Source: Roseomonas aerilata DSM 19363
GTDB taxonomy: Bacteria; Pseudomonadota; Alphaproteobacteria; Acetobacterales; Acetobacteraceae
Direction: 5' to 3'
Assembly (NCBI RefSeq): GCF_000711725.1
Contig: NZ_JONP01000007.1
Coordinates: 1-64,000, forward strand
Length of the DNA: 64,000 nt
The translations under genes and the position numbers were made by a program. The notes under the pieces are model-generated. The model was not told the origin of the DNA. It made no database searches and saw only the letters and a program-made list of their open reading frames with translations. Shown one piece after another: positions 29,189-38,459 of the stretch; positions within the stretch are counted from its first letter, which is position 1, and every line of letters starts with the position of its first letter.

Positions 29189-30475
29189 ATGGCGGAGTCC
29201 TCAACGCCCCATTCCCGCGTCTCGCCGAGCTTCTCGCCCAGCTTCTTCATGGGCGGGTTCGAGTGCTCGACGCACCGGCGGGACGACGGCAAGCGCCTCG
29301 ACCTCATCGCCTCCACCCGCCATGACCTCCTGGCGGAAGTGGACTACGAGGCGCTCGCCGCGCACGGCATCCGCGGCGCGCGGGACGGCGCCCGCTGGCA
29401 CCTGATCGAGCGCATTCCCGGCCATTACGACTGGTCGCCGGTGCTGCCGCTCATCCGGGCCGCGAAGAAGGCCGGCGTGCGCGTGGCCTGGGATGTCTGC
29501 CACTATGGGCATCCCGACCATGTCAGCCCGATGGAGAACGGCTTCGCCGAGGCGCTCTCGCGCTTCGCCGCGGCCTTCGCCCGCCTGCTGCTGGAGGAGG
29601 AGGGCGAGCCCCCGATCCTCTGCCCGGTGAACGAGATCTCCTTCTGGGCCTGGGCCGCCGGCGATGTCGGCTACTTCAACCCCGGCCGCCGGCACTGGGG
29701 CGGGGAGATGAAGGCGCGCCTCGTCGCCGCCTCCATCGCCGCCGGCCGCGCGGCGCGGGAAGCCGTCCCCGGCACGCGCCTGATCGCCGTGGACCCGATC
29801 ATCAACGTGATCGCGGAAACGGGTGATGATCCGCGCCACGCGGAGGAGCACCACGAATCCCAGTGGCACGCCTGGGAGGGTCTGCTCGGCCGCGCCATGC
29901 CGGAGCTCGGCGGCACGCCCGACGGCTTCGACTTCATGGGCGTGAACTACTACTGGAACAACCAGTTCGTGCGCGAGGGCGACCGCGGCTACACCGTCAA
30001 GATCGACGACCCGCGCCACCGGCCGCTGCGCGACCTGCTGGCCGAGGCCTATGCCCGCGTCGGGCGCCCCATGATCATGGCGGAGACGAGCATCGAGGGC
30101 ACCCCCCGCGCCACCTGGCTCCGCTACGTCTGCGACGAGGTGCGCGCCGCCATGCGCGCGGGCGTGCCGATCGGCGGCATCTGCCTCTACCCCGTCGTCT
30201 CGCATCTCGGCTGGGACAACGACCGCTACTGCCCGAACGGCCTGTTCGAGATGCAGCCGGTCCGCGGCCGCCGGCCGGTGGACCAGCCGCTGGCCAAGGA
30301 ACTCGCGCGCCAGACGGCCCTCTTCGAGGCCTTCCTGCGCGGCGAGGACGTGCCCGAGGAACCCGACGCCGCCGCCGCCTTCTCGGCCGCCTGGGAACAC
30401 TCCGAAACCGTCCGCCTCTCCGCGGGCGCGGAGGAGGAGCGCGTGTCGCACGAGGTGAGCGCGAGCGAGCACTGA
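29189..30475 (+). CDS. Family-1-like (clan A) glycoside hydrolase
   Basis: A 428-residue TIM-barrel glycosidase-like protein resembling GH1 beta-glycosidases. The acid/base Glu149 is in CPVNEIS and the probable nucleophile Glu299 in MIMAETS, both at the usual strand ends; WDVCHYGHPDH and the aromatic GVNYYWNN are also typical of clan A. There is no signal peptide, so it is cytosolic. Its position as third gene after the glycosyltransferase and UDP-galactopyranose mutase is unusual and suggests a synthetic or editing role in the same glycan pathway. The substrate is unknown. Confidence 0.8.
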   Translation: MAESSTPHSRVSPSFSPSFFMGGFECSTHRRDDGKRLDLIASTRHDLLAEVDYEALAAHGIRGARDGARWHLIERIPGHYDWSPVLPLIRAAKKAGVRVAWDVCHYGHPDHVSPMENGFAEALSRFAAAFARLLLEEEGEPPILCPVNEISFWAWAAGDVGYFNPGRRHWGGEMKARLVAASIAAGRAAREAVPGTRLIAVDPIINVIAETGDDPRHAEEHHESQWHAWEGLLGRAMPELGGTPDGFDFMGVNYYWNNQFVREGDRGYTVKIDDPRHRPLRDLLAEAYARVGRPMIMAETSIEGTPRATWLRYVCDEVRAAMRAGVPIGGICLYPVVSHLGWDNDRYCPNGLFEMQPVRGRRPVDQPLAKELARQTALFEAFLRGEDVPEEPDAAAAFSAAWEHSETVRLSAGAEEERVSHEVSASEH

Positions 30476-30476
30476 C

Positions 30477-30690
30477 CGGGGCTGCTGGAGAGGGCTCAGC
30501 CCTCTCCAGCCAAGGGCCTGAGGCCCTTGGATCCCCGTCTGGCTGTCGCGCAACCTTCCTGAACGTGCAGCCGCCTCGGGTCATCGACCCGAGGCGCACC
30601 GACTACTCAGTGTCTCCAACAGATAGAAAAAGATGAGTGGGGGTCCGGGGGAGAGAATTCGTTCTCTCCCCCGGGGGCCACAAGCGCCGC
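30477..30690 (-). repeat. FHR-6, four-hairpin repeat, F-to-A orientation
   Basis: F 30487-30507 (GGAGAGGGC-TCA-GCCCTCTCC), E 30510-30530 (perfect), C 30573-30595 (perfect), linker AGAAAAAGATGAGTGGGGG, A 30647-30672 and the terminal GGCCACAAGCGCC. It starts within a few bases of the glycosidase stop and ends just before the stop of the convergent Bug gene. Confidence 0.93.
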
Positions 30691-30691
30691 C

Positions 30692-31675
30692 CTACCCCGC
30701 CTGAGCCCCCGAAGCCCGGATCACCCGCGTCCAGGTCGCGCGCTCCCGCGCCATGAACTCCCCGAAGGCATCCCCGGCCAGCGCGCCCGGCTCCGCCCCC
30801 GTGGCCGCCAGCTTCGCGCGCAGCCCCGCGTCGGAAAGCGCTTCCGTCACCAGTCCCTCCACCCGCGCACGGAGGGCGGCCGGCATGGCCGCCGGCCCGG
30901 CCAGCCCGAACCAGGCCTCGGCCTCAAAGCCCGGCAGCCCGGCCTCGGCCATCGTCGGCACCTCCGGCAGGGCGGCGGCCCGGCGCGCGCCCGCGACGGC
31001 CAGCGCCTTCACCCGACCGTCGCGCACCTGCGGCAGCACAGCCGGCAGGTTGTCGAACATTATGCCGATCTGCCCGCCCACGAGGTCCGTCATGGCCGGC
31101 GCCGCGCCGCGGTAGGGCACGTGGACGATGTCGATCCCGGCCATGCTGCGGAACAGCTCCCCCGCCAGGTGGTTCGTGCTGCCGTTGCCGGAGGAGCCGA
31201 AGGCGATCCGCCCCGGCTGCGCCTTGGCCAGCGCGATCAGCCCGGCCACGTCCCGCACGGGCGTTTCCGGCCCCGCCATCAGCACGATCGGCACCGTCGC
31301 GACCAGGGCCAGCGGCGCGAAGTCGCGCTCCGCGACATAGGGCATGGAGGGGAAGAGGGCATTGTTGATCGTCAGCGGCCCCGGTGCGGTCAGCAGCAGG
31401 GTGGTTCCGTCCGGCGCCGCCTTGGCCACGCTGTCGGCGCCCACGTTGCCGCCGGCGCCCGAGCGGTTCTCGACCACCCAGGGCTGGCCCGTGCGCTCGC
31501 GCAGCACCTCGCAGAGCAGCCGCGCCACGATGTCGTTCGAGCCGCCGGGCGGGAAGGGCACCACCACCCGCACCGGCCGGTCCGGCCAGGCGGCGTGGGT
31601 CGCCCCTTGGGCCACCGCCCCCTTCGCGGCACCGGCCGCCAGCGCCATCCCCAGAACACCGCGCCGTCCGAACAT
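30692..31675 (-). CDS. Bug/TctC-family periplasmic receptor
   Basis: A 327-residue extracytoplasmic binding protein of the Bug family, the second in the window. A twin-arginine-like signal (MFGRRGVLGMALAAGAAKG) precedes WPDRPVRVVVPFPPGGSND, ENRSGAGGNVG and the ligand-loop GSSGNGSTNHL. The start at 31675 has GGGGAGG upstream; the extra N-terminal frame to 31852 is a repeat-derived stretch and was rejected. It carries no adjacent TctAB genes. Its ligand is unknown. Confidence 0.88.
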   Translation of the reverse strand: MFGRRGVLGMALAAGAAKGAVAQGATHAAWPDRPVRVVVPFPPGGSNDIVARLLCEVLRERTGQPWVVENRSGAGGNVGADSVAKAAPDGTTLLLTAPGPLTINNALFPSMPYVAERDFAPLALVATVPIVLMAGPETPVRDVAGLIALAKAQPGRIAFGSSGNGSTNHLAGELFRSMAGIDIVHVPYRGAAPAMTDLVGGQIGIMFDNLPAVLPQVRDGRVKALAVAGARRAAALPEVPTMAEAGLPGFEAEAWFGLAGPAAMPAALRARVEGLVTEALSDAGLRAKLAATGAEPGALAGDAFGEFMARERATWTRVIRASGAQAG

Positions 31676-31728
31676 GCGCGCCTCCCCGTCATTGTTTGTG
31701 GCGAGACTGCCGCCGCCCCTGCCGGAGA

Positions 31729-31792
31729 GGCAAGCGCGCGGGCTTGCCGCCGGGGGCAGCGCGCAAGCCTTCTGCCGGGGCAGCGCGCAAGC
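31729..31792. repeat. Short hairpin and direct repeats
   Basis: A 7-bp-stem hairpin (GGCAAGC/GCTTGCC, 31729-31748) is followed by two direct copies of GCCGGGGCAGCGCGCAAGC (31749-31768 with one extra G, and 31774-31792). They lie between divergent genes, upstream of both the Bug receptor and the lipoprotein hydrolase, where a regulator might bind. Confidence 0.6.
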
Positions 31793-31863
31793 TTGCTGCC
31801 GAGCGAACGACGTTGCGTAACAGGCATGGACGGCACCCATTGCCGCGCCCACATCCTCCGCCG

Positions 31864-32886
31864 ATGCCTACCGGTCCCTTTCTGCGCGGCCGCGCCTCGC
31901 GCCGGGCGCTCCTCGCCCTGCCGCTCGGCGCCTGCACGCCCCAGGTCATCCCCGCCGGCCCGCCCCAGGCCGAGCCCGCCCTGGCCGAGGACGCGCTGAC
32001 CATGGAGGACGGCGCGCGCCTGCCGCTGCGCGCCTGGCTGCCCGCCGCCCCGCCGCGCGCCGTCCTGCTCTGCCTGCACGGCTTCAACGACAGCCGGAAC
32101 TTCATGAGCGAGCCCGCAGCCGCGCTGAACGCCGCCGGCCTCGCCCTCTACGCCTATGATCAACGCGGCTTCGGGGGGGCACCGCACCGGGGCGTCTGGC
32201 CCGGCGCGGACACGCTCGCGGCCGACGCCGCCACCGCCGCCCGCCTCCTCAAGGCCCGCCATCCCGGCGTCCCGCTCATCCTCCTCGGCGAGAGCATGGG
32301 CGGCGCCGTCCTCCTCCTCGCGGCCACCAGGCCGAACCCGCCGCCGGCCGCGGGCTACGTCCTCCTCGCCCCCGCCGTCTGGGGGCGCGCGACCATGCCG
32401 GGGATCATCACCGGCCTTCTCGATGTCCTCACCCACCTCGTGCCGCGCGTCGCCGTCGCCTCGGGCGTGCCGGGCATCGTGCCCACTGACAACATGACCG
32501 CCCTCCGCCGCATGGCGCGCGACCCGCTGACCATCCGCGAAACCCGCGTGGACACCACCTCCGGCCTCATCGACCTCATGGACGATGCCCTGGCCGCCGC
32601 CCCCCGCCTCGGCCCCGCCATGCCGCCCGTCCTGCTGGTCTATGGCGGCCGGGACCAGCTCGTGCCCCCCGTCGCCACCCGCGCGCTGCTGGACCGCATC
32701 CCCGCGGAGGCGCCCGCCCGCGTGGCCTACTACGCGGCCATCCACCACATGCCGCTCCGCGACCTCGGCGCCGGCGCGGTCATCGGCGACATCCTTGCTT
32801 GGATCGACAACCCCGCGGTGCCGCTTCCCTCGGGGGCGGACCGTACGGGACTTGCCTGGAGGACGGCGCCTCTTCCAGCCTGGTAG
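31864..32886 (+). CDS. Alpha/beta hydrolase lipoprotein (monoacylglycerol lipase-like)
   Basis: A 340-residue serine hydrolase of the lysophospholipase/monoacylglycerol lipase group. The N terminus has a lipobox-like LPLGAC, suggesting a membrane-anchored periplasmic protein. HGFNDSRN provides the oxyanion hole, LLGESMGG the nucleophile Ser, a late GGRDQLVP the Asp and IHHMPLRD the His. The start ATG 31864 has little ribosome-site support. Its stop is followed directly by FHR-7. The lipid substrate is a guess from the family. Confidence 0.84.
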   Translation: MPTGPFLRGRASRRALLALPLGACTPQVIPAGPPQAEPALAEDALTMEDGARLPLRAWLPAAPPRAVLLCLHGFNDSRNFMSEPAAALNAAGLALYAYDQRGFGGAPHRGVWPGADTLAADAATAARLLKARHPGVPLILLGESMGGAVLLLAATRPNPPPAAGYVLLAPAVWGRATMPGIITGLLDVLTHLVPRVAVASGVPGIVPTDNMTALRRMARDPLTIRETRVDTTSGLIDLMDDALAAAPRLGPAMPPVLLVYGGRDQLVPPVATRALLDRIPAEAPARVAYYAAIHHMPLRDLGAGAVIGDILAWIDNPAVPLPSGADRTGLAWRTAPLPAW

Positions 32887-33104
32887 GGCCAGAGAGGGCT
32901 CCGCCCTCTCTGGCCCTCTCCCGCCAAGGGCCTGATGCCCCTGGACCCCCATCTGGCTGTCGCGGAACCTTCCCGAACAAGCCGTCGCCTCGGGTCCACG
33001 ATCCGAGGCGCACCGATCGCCCAGCATCTCCAATCGATAGAAAAAGATGAGAGGGGGTCCGGGGGAGAGAATTCTTTCTCTCCCCAGGGGCCACAAGCGC
33101 CAGC
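32887..33104 (-). repeat. FHR-7, four-hairpin repeat, F-to-A orientation
   Basis: F 32889-32913 (CCAGAGAGGGC-N3-GCCCTCTCTGG), E 32924-32944 (mismatched), C 32987-33009 (one mismatch), linker GAAAAAGATGAGAGGGGG, A 33061-33085 and terminal GGGGCCACAAGCGCC. It lies between tandem genes: F touches the hydrolase stop and A lies about 80 bp ahead of hemH. Confidence 0.92.
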
Positions 33105-33166
33105 CGACCCCGCAAAAGCGCCCCCGCCCCTTGACCCCGCCCCTCGCGGTGGCATGTGGCGGCATC

Positions 33167-34318
33167 ATGAGCATCGCCGCCCCTGTCGCGCCCGCCTCGA
33201 CCATTCCCAGACCGGGGGCTGGCCGGCGGAAGGTCGCCGTGGTGCTGTTCAACCTCGGCGGTCCGGATAGTCCCGAGGCGGTGCGGCCCTTCCTGACGAA
33301 CCTCTTCACCGATCCGGCGATCCTGCGCTTCCCAGCGATCTTCCGCATCCCCTTCGGCCGCCTGATCGCCGCCCGCCGCACGAAGGCCGCGACGGAGAAC
33401 TACGCGATCCTCGGCGGCAAGTCCCCGCTGCGGGAACTGACCGAGGAGCAGGCCGCCGCGCTCGAGGCCTCGTTGCGCGGGGCGGGGATGGAGGCGCGCT
33501 GCTTCGTCGCCATGCGCTACTGGCACCCCTTCACCGAGGCCGCGCTGCGCGACGTCATGGCCTGGGCGCCGGACGAGGTGGTGCTGGTGCCCCTCTACCC
33601 GCAGTTCAGCACGACGACGACGGGCAGCAGCCTCACTGTCTGGCACGAGGCCGCGCGGAAGGCGGGCTTCGCCGTGCCGACCACCACGCTCTGCTGCTGG
33701 CACTCCGACGAGGGCTTCGCCGAGGCCACCGCCGCCATCGTCCGCCGCGCCTGGGACGAGGCGCGCGCGGCGGTGCCGGAGGGTACGAAGCTCCGCCTGC
33801 TGTTCAGCGCCCACGGGCTGCCGGAGACGATCGTCAAGCAGGGCGACCCCTACCAGTGGCAGGTGGAGCGCTCCGTCGCGGCCGTCATGGCCGCGCTCGA
33901 TGACCCCGCCATCGAGCACGGCCTCTGCTACCAGTCCCGCGTCACCCCGCAGAAATGGCTTGGCCCGAGCGCGGAGGAGGCGATCGAGCACGCGGGCAAG
34001 GAGGGGGTGGCGCTGCTCGTCTGCCCCATCGCCTTCGTCTCGGAGCATTCGGAGACCCTCGTGGAACTCGACGTGGAATACCGCGAACTCGCGCACAAGG
34101 TCGGCGTGCCCGCCTATTTCCGCGTGCCCGCGCAGAACAGCGATGCCGGCTTCATCGCCTCCCTCGCCGCCCTCGTCCGCCGCGCACGCGACGAGACCCG
34201 TGGCTCGCGCGATGCCGCGGGCGGGAAGCTCTGCTCCTTCGCCGGCGGGCGGCAATGCCCGAAGCAGCACAAGGGCTGCCCCCACACCGCTGCCCAGCCG
34301 CTGCGGGTGGAGGCATGA
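33167..34318 (+). CDS. hemH: Ferrochelatase
   Basis: A 383-residue enzyme inserting Fe2+ into protoporphyrin IX, the last step of heme synthesis. Key elements are VLFNLGGPDSPEAV, the active-site His in LLFSAHGLPETI and the acidic FVSEHSETLVELD. The C terminus holds CSFAGGRQCPKQHKGC, three cysteines of the kind that bind a [2Fe-2S] cluster in some alphaproteobacterial ferrochelatases. The start at 33167 lies downstream of FHR-7, whose A palindrome would sit in the promoter region or leader. It overlaps the HAD gene by 4 nt. Confidence 0.95.
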   Translation: MSIAAPVAPASTIPRPGAGRRKVAVVLFNLGGPDSPEAVRPFLTNLFTDPAILRFPAIFRIPFGRLIAARRTKAATENYAILGGKSPLRELTEEQAAALEASLRGAGMEARCFVAMRYWHPFTEAALRDVMAWAPDEVVLVPLYPQFSTTTTGSSLTVWHEAARKAGFAVPTTTLCCWHSDEGFAEATAAIVRRAWDEARAAVPEGTKLRLLFSAHGLPETIVKQGDPYQWQVERSVAAVMAALDDPAIEHGLCYQSRVTPQKWLGPSAEEAIEHAGKEGVALLVCPIAFVSEHSETLVELDVEYRELAHKVGVPAYFRVPAQNSDAGFIASLAALVRRARDETRGSRDAAGGKLCSFAGGRQCPKQHKGCPHTAAQPLRVEA

Positions 34319-34995
34319 GCGCCGCCCTCCGCCCCGCCGCCGTCCTCTTCGACTGCGACGGCGTGCTGGCCGACAGCGAGGCGGTCGCCAACGGCGCCAT
34401 CGCCGACGACCTGACCGAGCGCGGCTGGCCCATGACCATGGAGGAGGCCAAGGCCCTCTTCATGGGAACCGCGCTGCCCGACATCCGCGCCCGCATCGAA
34501 GGCCACTTCGGCACCCCCCTAGCGCCGGACTGGGAGGAGAGCGTGGTGGGCCGCATCGTCGCCCGCTACGCCACCGGCGACCTCTCGCCCATCCGCGGCG
34601 CCCAGGCGGCGGTGGAGGCGGTGGCGGCCGCCGGCATCCGCATGGCCGTCGCCTCCAATTCCGGCCGGGCCGAACTCCGCAGCAAGGCCGCCATCCTCCC
34701 CTTCTTCCACCACTTCGAGGGCCGCCTCCTCTGCTTCGAGGACGTGGCGCGGCCCAAGCCCTGGCCCGACCTCTACCTCGCCGCCGCGAAGCTCGTCGGT
34801 GCCGATCCGCGCGACTGCGTGGTGGTGGAGGACAGCATCGCCGGCGCCCGCGCGGGCCTCGCCGCCGGCTGCCGGGTGCTCGGCTTCGCGCAGGAAACAC
34901 CGGAAGCCGGCCTGCGCGCCGCGGGCGTGACGGAGATCTTCCACGACCACGCCGAACTCCCGGCCCTGCTCGGCATCGGCAGGATGGCCGCGTGA
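34315..34995 (+). CDS. HAD-superfamily phosphatase
   Basis: A 226-residue haloacid dehalogenase-type phosphatase of the phosphoglycolate/beta-phosphoglucomutase-like group. Motif I is LFDCDGVLADSE (Asp13/Asp15), motif II ASNSGRAE, motif III lysine in RPKPWPDLYL and motif IV VVVEDSIAGARAG. It is coupled to hemH (ATGA overlap) and to hemJ (GTGA overlap), an insertion into the heme operon. The substrate is unknown; phosphoglycolate from DNA repair or photorespiration is one option. Confidence 0.9.
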   Translation: MSAALRPAAVLFDCDGVLADSEAVANGAIADDLTERGWPMTMEEAKALFMGTALPDIRARIEGHFGTPLAPDWEESVVGRIVARYATGDLSPIRGAQAAVEAVAAAGIRMAVASNSGRAELRSKAAILPFFHHFEGRLLCFEDVARPKPWPDLYLAAAKLVGADPRDCVVVEDSIAGARAGLAAGCRVLGFAQETPEAGLRAAGVTEIFHDHAELPALLGIGRMAA

Positions 34996-35444
34996 CCATC
35001 CCCTGGCTCGCCGATCTCTACCCCTGGACCAAGGCGCTGCACCTCATCGCGGTCTTCGCCTGGATGGCCGGGATGTTCTACCTGCCCCGTCTCTACGTGT
35101 ACCACTCCACCGTCCCCGTCGGCGGAGAGGCCTCCGAACTCCTCAAGGTGATGGAACGCCGCCTGCTCCGCGCCATCATCAACCCCGCCATGGCCGCCGC
35201 CTGGCTGCTCGGCATCACCCTCGTGCTCACCCCCGGTATCGTCGACTGGCACGCCGGCTGGTGGCACGGAAAAATGGCCGGCTTCCTCGGCATGAGCGCC
35301 TTCCACGGCACCCTGGCCGCCGCCCGCAAGGGCTTCGCCCGCGACGAACGACCGAAGACGGAACGCTACTGGCGCATCGCCAACGAGGTGCCGACGCTCC
35401 TGCTGATCCTCATCGTGATCATGGTGATCGTAAAGCCATTCTAG
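34992..35444 (+). CDS. hemJ: Protoporphyrinogen IX oxidase HemJ
   Basis: A 150-residue, four-helix inner-membrane protein of the HemJ/UPF0093 family that oxidises protoporphyrinogen IX to protoporphyrin IX. The conserved N-terminal His in KALHLIAVFAWMAGMFYLPRLYVYH and the middle Lys/His region WHGKMAGFLGMSAFHG are present. It starts with GTG overlapping the HAD stop. With hemH two genes upstream, the operon covers the last two heme steps. The typical alphaproteobacterial order hemE-hemH-hemJ-rho is interrupted here by accessory genes. Confidence 0.9.
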   Translation: MTIPWLADLYPWTKALHLIAVFAWMAGMFYLPRLYVYHSTVPVGGEASELLKVMERRLLRAIINPAMAAAWLLGITLVLTPGIVDWHAGWWHGKMAGFLGMSAFHGTLAAARKGFARDERPKTERYWRIANEVPTLLLILIVIMVIVKPF

Positions 35445-35657
35445 GGCCGGTTCTCTGGAGAGGGCGCTGCCCTCTCCAGGCCTCTCCCGCCAAGGGCCTG
35501 AGGCCCCTGGACCCCCATCTGTCAGCTCTTCCTGAACATGCAGTCGCCTCGGGTCCACGACCCGAGGCGCACCGTCCACCCAGTATTCGCAACTCGAAGA
35601 AAAAGATGAGTGGGGGTCTGGGGGAGAGAATTCATTCTCTCCCCCAGAGTCACCCGC
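35445..35657 (-). repeat. FHR-8, four-hairpin repeat, F-to-A orientation
   Basis: F 35457-35477, E 35490-35510 (one mismatch), C 35546-35568 (perfect), linker GAAGAAAAAGATGAGTGGGG, A 35620-35645 (perfect, 12-bp arms, GAATTC near the centre), terminal GAGTCACCCGC. It fills the gap between the hemJ stop and the stop of the convergent CDC48 gene. Confidence 0.93.
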
Positions 35658-35660
35658 ACC

Positions 35661-37934
35661 TCACTCCGAGGAACCGAGCGCGAACCCGATCCGCCGCCGT
35701 TCCGTCGGCCCTTGCTGCTTCAGCTTGTTCCGCAGTTCCTCGTATTCCCGCTCCATCTCCGGCGTAACGGAAGCGCGCCCTTCGGCGAGGGCCTTCTCGA
35801 ACTCCGCCTGCCCGATCACCTGCGTCTCGAGATTCTGCCGAAGTGCCATCAGCCCCGCGCGGCGCACGATGTCGCCGAGGTCCGCGCCGGTATGCCCTTC
35901 GGTGCGGCGGGCGATCTCCTCCAGCTTCACGTCCTCCGCCAACGGCATCCCTTTCGTCTGGATGCGCAGGATGTTCAGCCGCCCCGCCTCGTCCGGCACC
36001 GGCACGTAGACGAGTTCGTCGAAGCGCCCCGGGCGAAGCAGCGCGGGATCGAGGAGGTTCGGGCGGTTTGTGGCGCCGATGACGACGACGCTCTGCAGTT
36101 CCTCCAGCCCGTCCATCTCGGCGAGGATGGTATTCACCACCCGCTCCGTCACCGCGGGTTCGCCGAGGCCGCCGCCGCCGCGCGCGGGCACGAGGCTGTC
36201 GATCTCGTCGATGAAGATGACGGTGGGCGCCACCTGCCGCGCGCGGGCGAAGAGGCGGCTCACCTGCTGCTCGGATTCGCCGTACCACTTGGAGAGAAGG
36301 TCGGAGGACTTTGTCGCGATGAAGTTCGCGTTCGCCTCCCGCGCCACCGCCTTCGCCATCAGCGTCTTGCCCGTGCCCGGCGGGCCGAACAGGAGAAAAC
36401 CCTTGGCGGGGCGGATGCCGAGGCGGCGGAAGGCCTCGGGATGCTTCAGCGGCAGCTCGATGCCCTCGCGAAGCTGCTCGCGCGCCGACTGCACGCCACC
36501 GATATCCTCCCAGGTGACGTTGGGCACCTGGATCATGATCTCGCGCAGCGCGGAGGGTTGGATGCGCTTCAGCGCGTTCTCGAAGTCGCCGCGGCAGACC
36601 TGCATCGCGTCCAGCACCTCGGCCGGGATGCCCTCGCGCAGGTTGACCTTGGGCAGCACGCGGCGGACGGAATCCATCGCCGCCTCCCGCGCCAGCGCCG
36701 AGAGATCGGCGCCGACGAAGCCGTAGGTCGTGCGCGCCAGCGCGTCGAGGTCCACGTCATCGGCCAGCGGCATGCCGCGCGTGTGGATCGCCAGCACCTG
36801 GCGGCGGCCATCCTGGTCCGGCACGCCGATGATGATCTCGCGGTCGAAGCGCCCGGGGCGGCGCAGCGCCTCGTCGAGCGCGTCCACGCGGTTGGTCGCG
36901 GCGATAACGACCACGTTCTGCCGCGGCTCCAGCCCGTCGAGCAGCGTCAGCAGCTGCGCCACCACGCGCCGCTCCACCTCGCCGCGCGCGTCCTCGCGCT
37001 TGGGCGCGATGCTGTCGATCTCGTCGATGAAGATGATCGAGGGCGCGCGCTTGCCGGCCTCCTGGAAGATGTCGCGCAGGCGCTGCTCGCTCTCGCCGTA
37101 ATGGCTGCCCATGATCTCGGGCCCGGCGATGCTGAAGAACGACGCCTCGGATTCGTTCGCGACCGCCTTCGCCAGCAGCGTCTTCCCCGTGCCCGGCGGG
37201 CCGTGAAGGATCACGCCCTTCGGCGGATCGATCCCGAGGCGCTGGAACAGCTCCGGGTGGCGCAGCGGCAGCTCCACCATCTCGCGCACCTGGTCCACGG
37301 CGTCGCCCATGCCGCCGATGTCGTCATAGGTGACGTCGGCGCGCCGCGTCTCCTTCGGCTCCACATATTCGGGCAGCAGCTCTACCTCGGTCTCGGGCCC
37401 GACGCGCACGATGCCCTTCGGCGTGGTGCCGACGACGAGAAGCCGGATCTCCTGCAGCGCATAGGCCTGCTGCTGCATGAAGCCGCGCAGCGGCTCCTCC
37501 CGCCCGCCGCCCGGCCGCTGGTAGACGGAGGTGGAAACCACGTCCCCGGCCATCAGAGCCCGCCCCATGAAGGTGCGCCGCAGCGCCTCGCCCGAACCGG
37601 AGAGGCGAAGGTTCTTCTGCGCGGGCGCCAGCGTCACGCGCGTGGCCGTGCGTGCCCCGGCCTGGCGGATCTCGATCCGCTCCCCGGCCGTCACGCCCGC
37701 ATTCGCGCGCTGCAACCCGTCGAGGCGGATGATCTCGAGGTCCTCGTCCTCCGGGGAGGGTGGCAGGGCGAGCGCCGCCGTGTGGCGCTGCCCGATGATC
37801 TCCAGCGCGTCGCCCTGCTGCACGCCGAGCGTCTGCATCACCTTGCGGCTCACCCGCGCGACGCCCTTGCCGACATCCTCCGGCCGCGCATTCGCGACCT
37901 GCACCTGCGTGCCCTTGCTGTCTGCCTCGCTCAT
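35661..37934 (-). CDS. CDC48/VAT-type AAA ATPase
   Basis: A 757-residue double-ring unfoldase with the archaeal VAT/Cdc48 layout: N-terminal double-psi barrel and four-stranded domain (about 1-190), then D1 and D2 AAA modules. Walker A motifs GPPGTGKT are at 245-252 and 517-524, Walker B FIDEID follows each, and both second-region-of-homology segments ([13 protein letters not shown]) are intact. It lacks the eukaryotic C-terminal partner motif. It would extract or unfold proteins for an unidentified protease or chaperone. It is rare in bacteria; acquisition from archaea is plausible. It faces hemJ across FHR-8. Confidence 0.93.
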   Translation of the reverse strand: MSEADSKGTQVQVANARPEDVGKGVARVSRKVMQTLGVQQGDALEIIGQRHTAALALPPSPEDEDLEIIRLDGLQRANAGVTAGERIEIRQAGARTATRVTLAPAQKNLRLSGSGEALRRTFMGRALMAGDVVSTSVYQRPGGGREEPLRGFMQQQAYALQEIRLLVVGTTPKGIVRVGPETEVELLPEYVEPKETRRADVTYDDIGGMGDAVDQVREMVELPLRHPELFQRLGIDPPKGVILHGPPGTGKTLLAKAVANESEASFFSIAGPEIMGSHYGESEQRLRDIFQEAGKRAPSIIFIDEIDSIAPKREDARGEVERRVVAQLLTLLDGLEPRQNVVVIAATNRVDALDEALRRPGRFDREIIIGVPDQDGRRQVLAIHTRGMPLADDVDLDALARTTYGFVGADLSALAREAAMDSVRRVLPKVNLREGIPAEVLDAMQVCRGDFENALKRIQPSALREIMIQVPNVTWEDIGGVQSAREQLREGIELPLKHPEAFRRLGIRPAKGFLLFGPPGTGKTLMAKAVAREANANFIATKSSDLLSKWYGESEQQVSRLFARARQVAPTVIFIDEIDSLVPARGGGGLGEPAVTERVVNTILAEMDGLEELQSVVVIGATNRPNLLDPALLRPGRFDELVYVPVPDEAGRLNILRIQTKGMPLAEDVKLEEIARRTEGHTGADLGDIVRRAGLMALRQNLETQVIGQAEFEKALAEGRASVTPEMEREYEELRNKLKQQGPTERRRIGFALGSSE

Positions 37935-38204
37935 CCCGCCCTCGCTTCACAGGTTGTGACCATGATGCCCCCCGTGAAGGCGAGCGCGGTTTGAACGCGC
38001 GCGGGGACGCTTCGAAGGCATGGCGGAATCGGCGGGCAGCCCCGAACTTCCCTGATGCCATCATAGGTTATCGAAAACGCCCGACCCCCGCGCCGGTCCG
38101 CCTCATGGTGGCCGAAACCGGGCGAACACCGTCATGCGCCCGCCGGAATGGGGGTCATGATGGGGGATGAAAGGCCGGGGTGGTCCCGGCTCAGAGGTCC
38201 CGCG

Positions 38205-38459
38205 ATGAAGCGCACAATCCTCGGCCTGATGGTCGCCCTCGGCACCCTCTCCTCCATCCCAGGGGCGATGGCGCAGGGATACGGCTACGGCTACGGCGGC
38301 TACGCCGAGGCCCGGCCGGACTGGGGATGGCAGCGCCATGAGGAATGGCGCCAGCGCCGTGAGTTCTGGCGCCACCGGCGCGAGATGGACGAGCGCCGCG
38401 CCTACGAGGCCGGCCGGCGTGATGCCTGGGCGCGGCAGAACGGCTGGGGATATCGTTAG
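38205..38459 (+). CDS. Small secreted Tyr/Gly- and Arg-rich protein
   Basis: 84 residues. A clear signal peptide (MKRTILGLMVALGTLSSIPGAMAQ in two pieces) is followed by a GYGYGYGGYAEARPDWGW segment and an Arg/Trp-rich tail (RQRREFWRHRREMDERRAYEAGRRD). The function is not recognised; it resembles small periplasmic proteins with repeated Gly-Tyr motifs. The start ATG 38205 follows AGAGGTCCC. It lies alone between the CDC48 gene and the FHR-9 repeat. Confidence 0.65.
   Translation: MKRTILGLMVALGTLSSIPGAMAQGYGYGYGGYAEARPDWGWQRHEEWRQRREFWRHRREMDERRAYEAGRRDAWARQNGWGYR

Noticed and set aside
30692-31852. A 386-residue start for the second Bug receptor
   Set aside because: The extra N-terminal 59 codons are made of the short direct repeats upstream and would hide the signal peptide; the start at 31675 has a good ribosome site.
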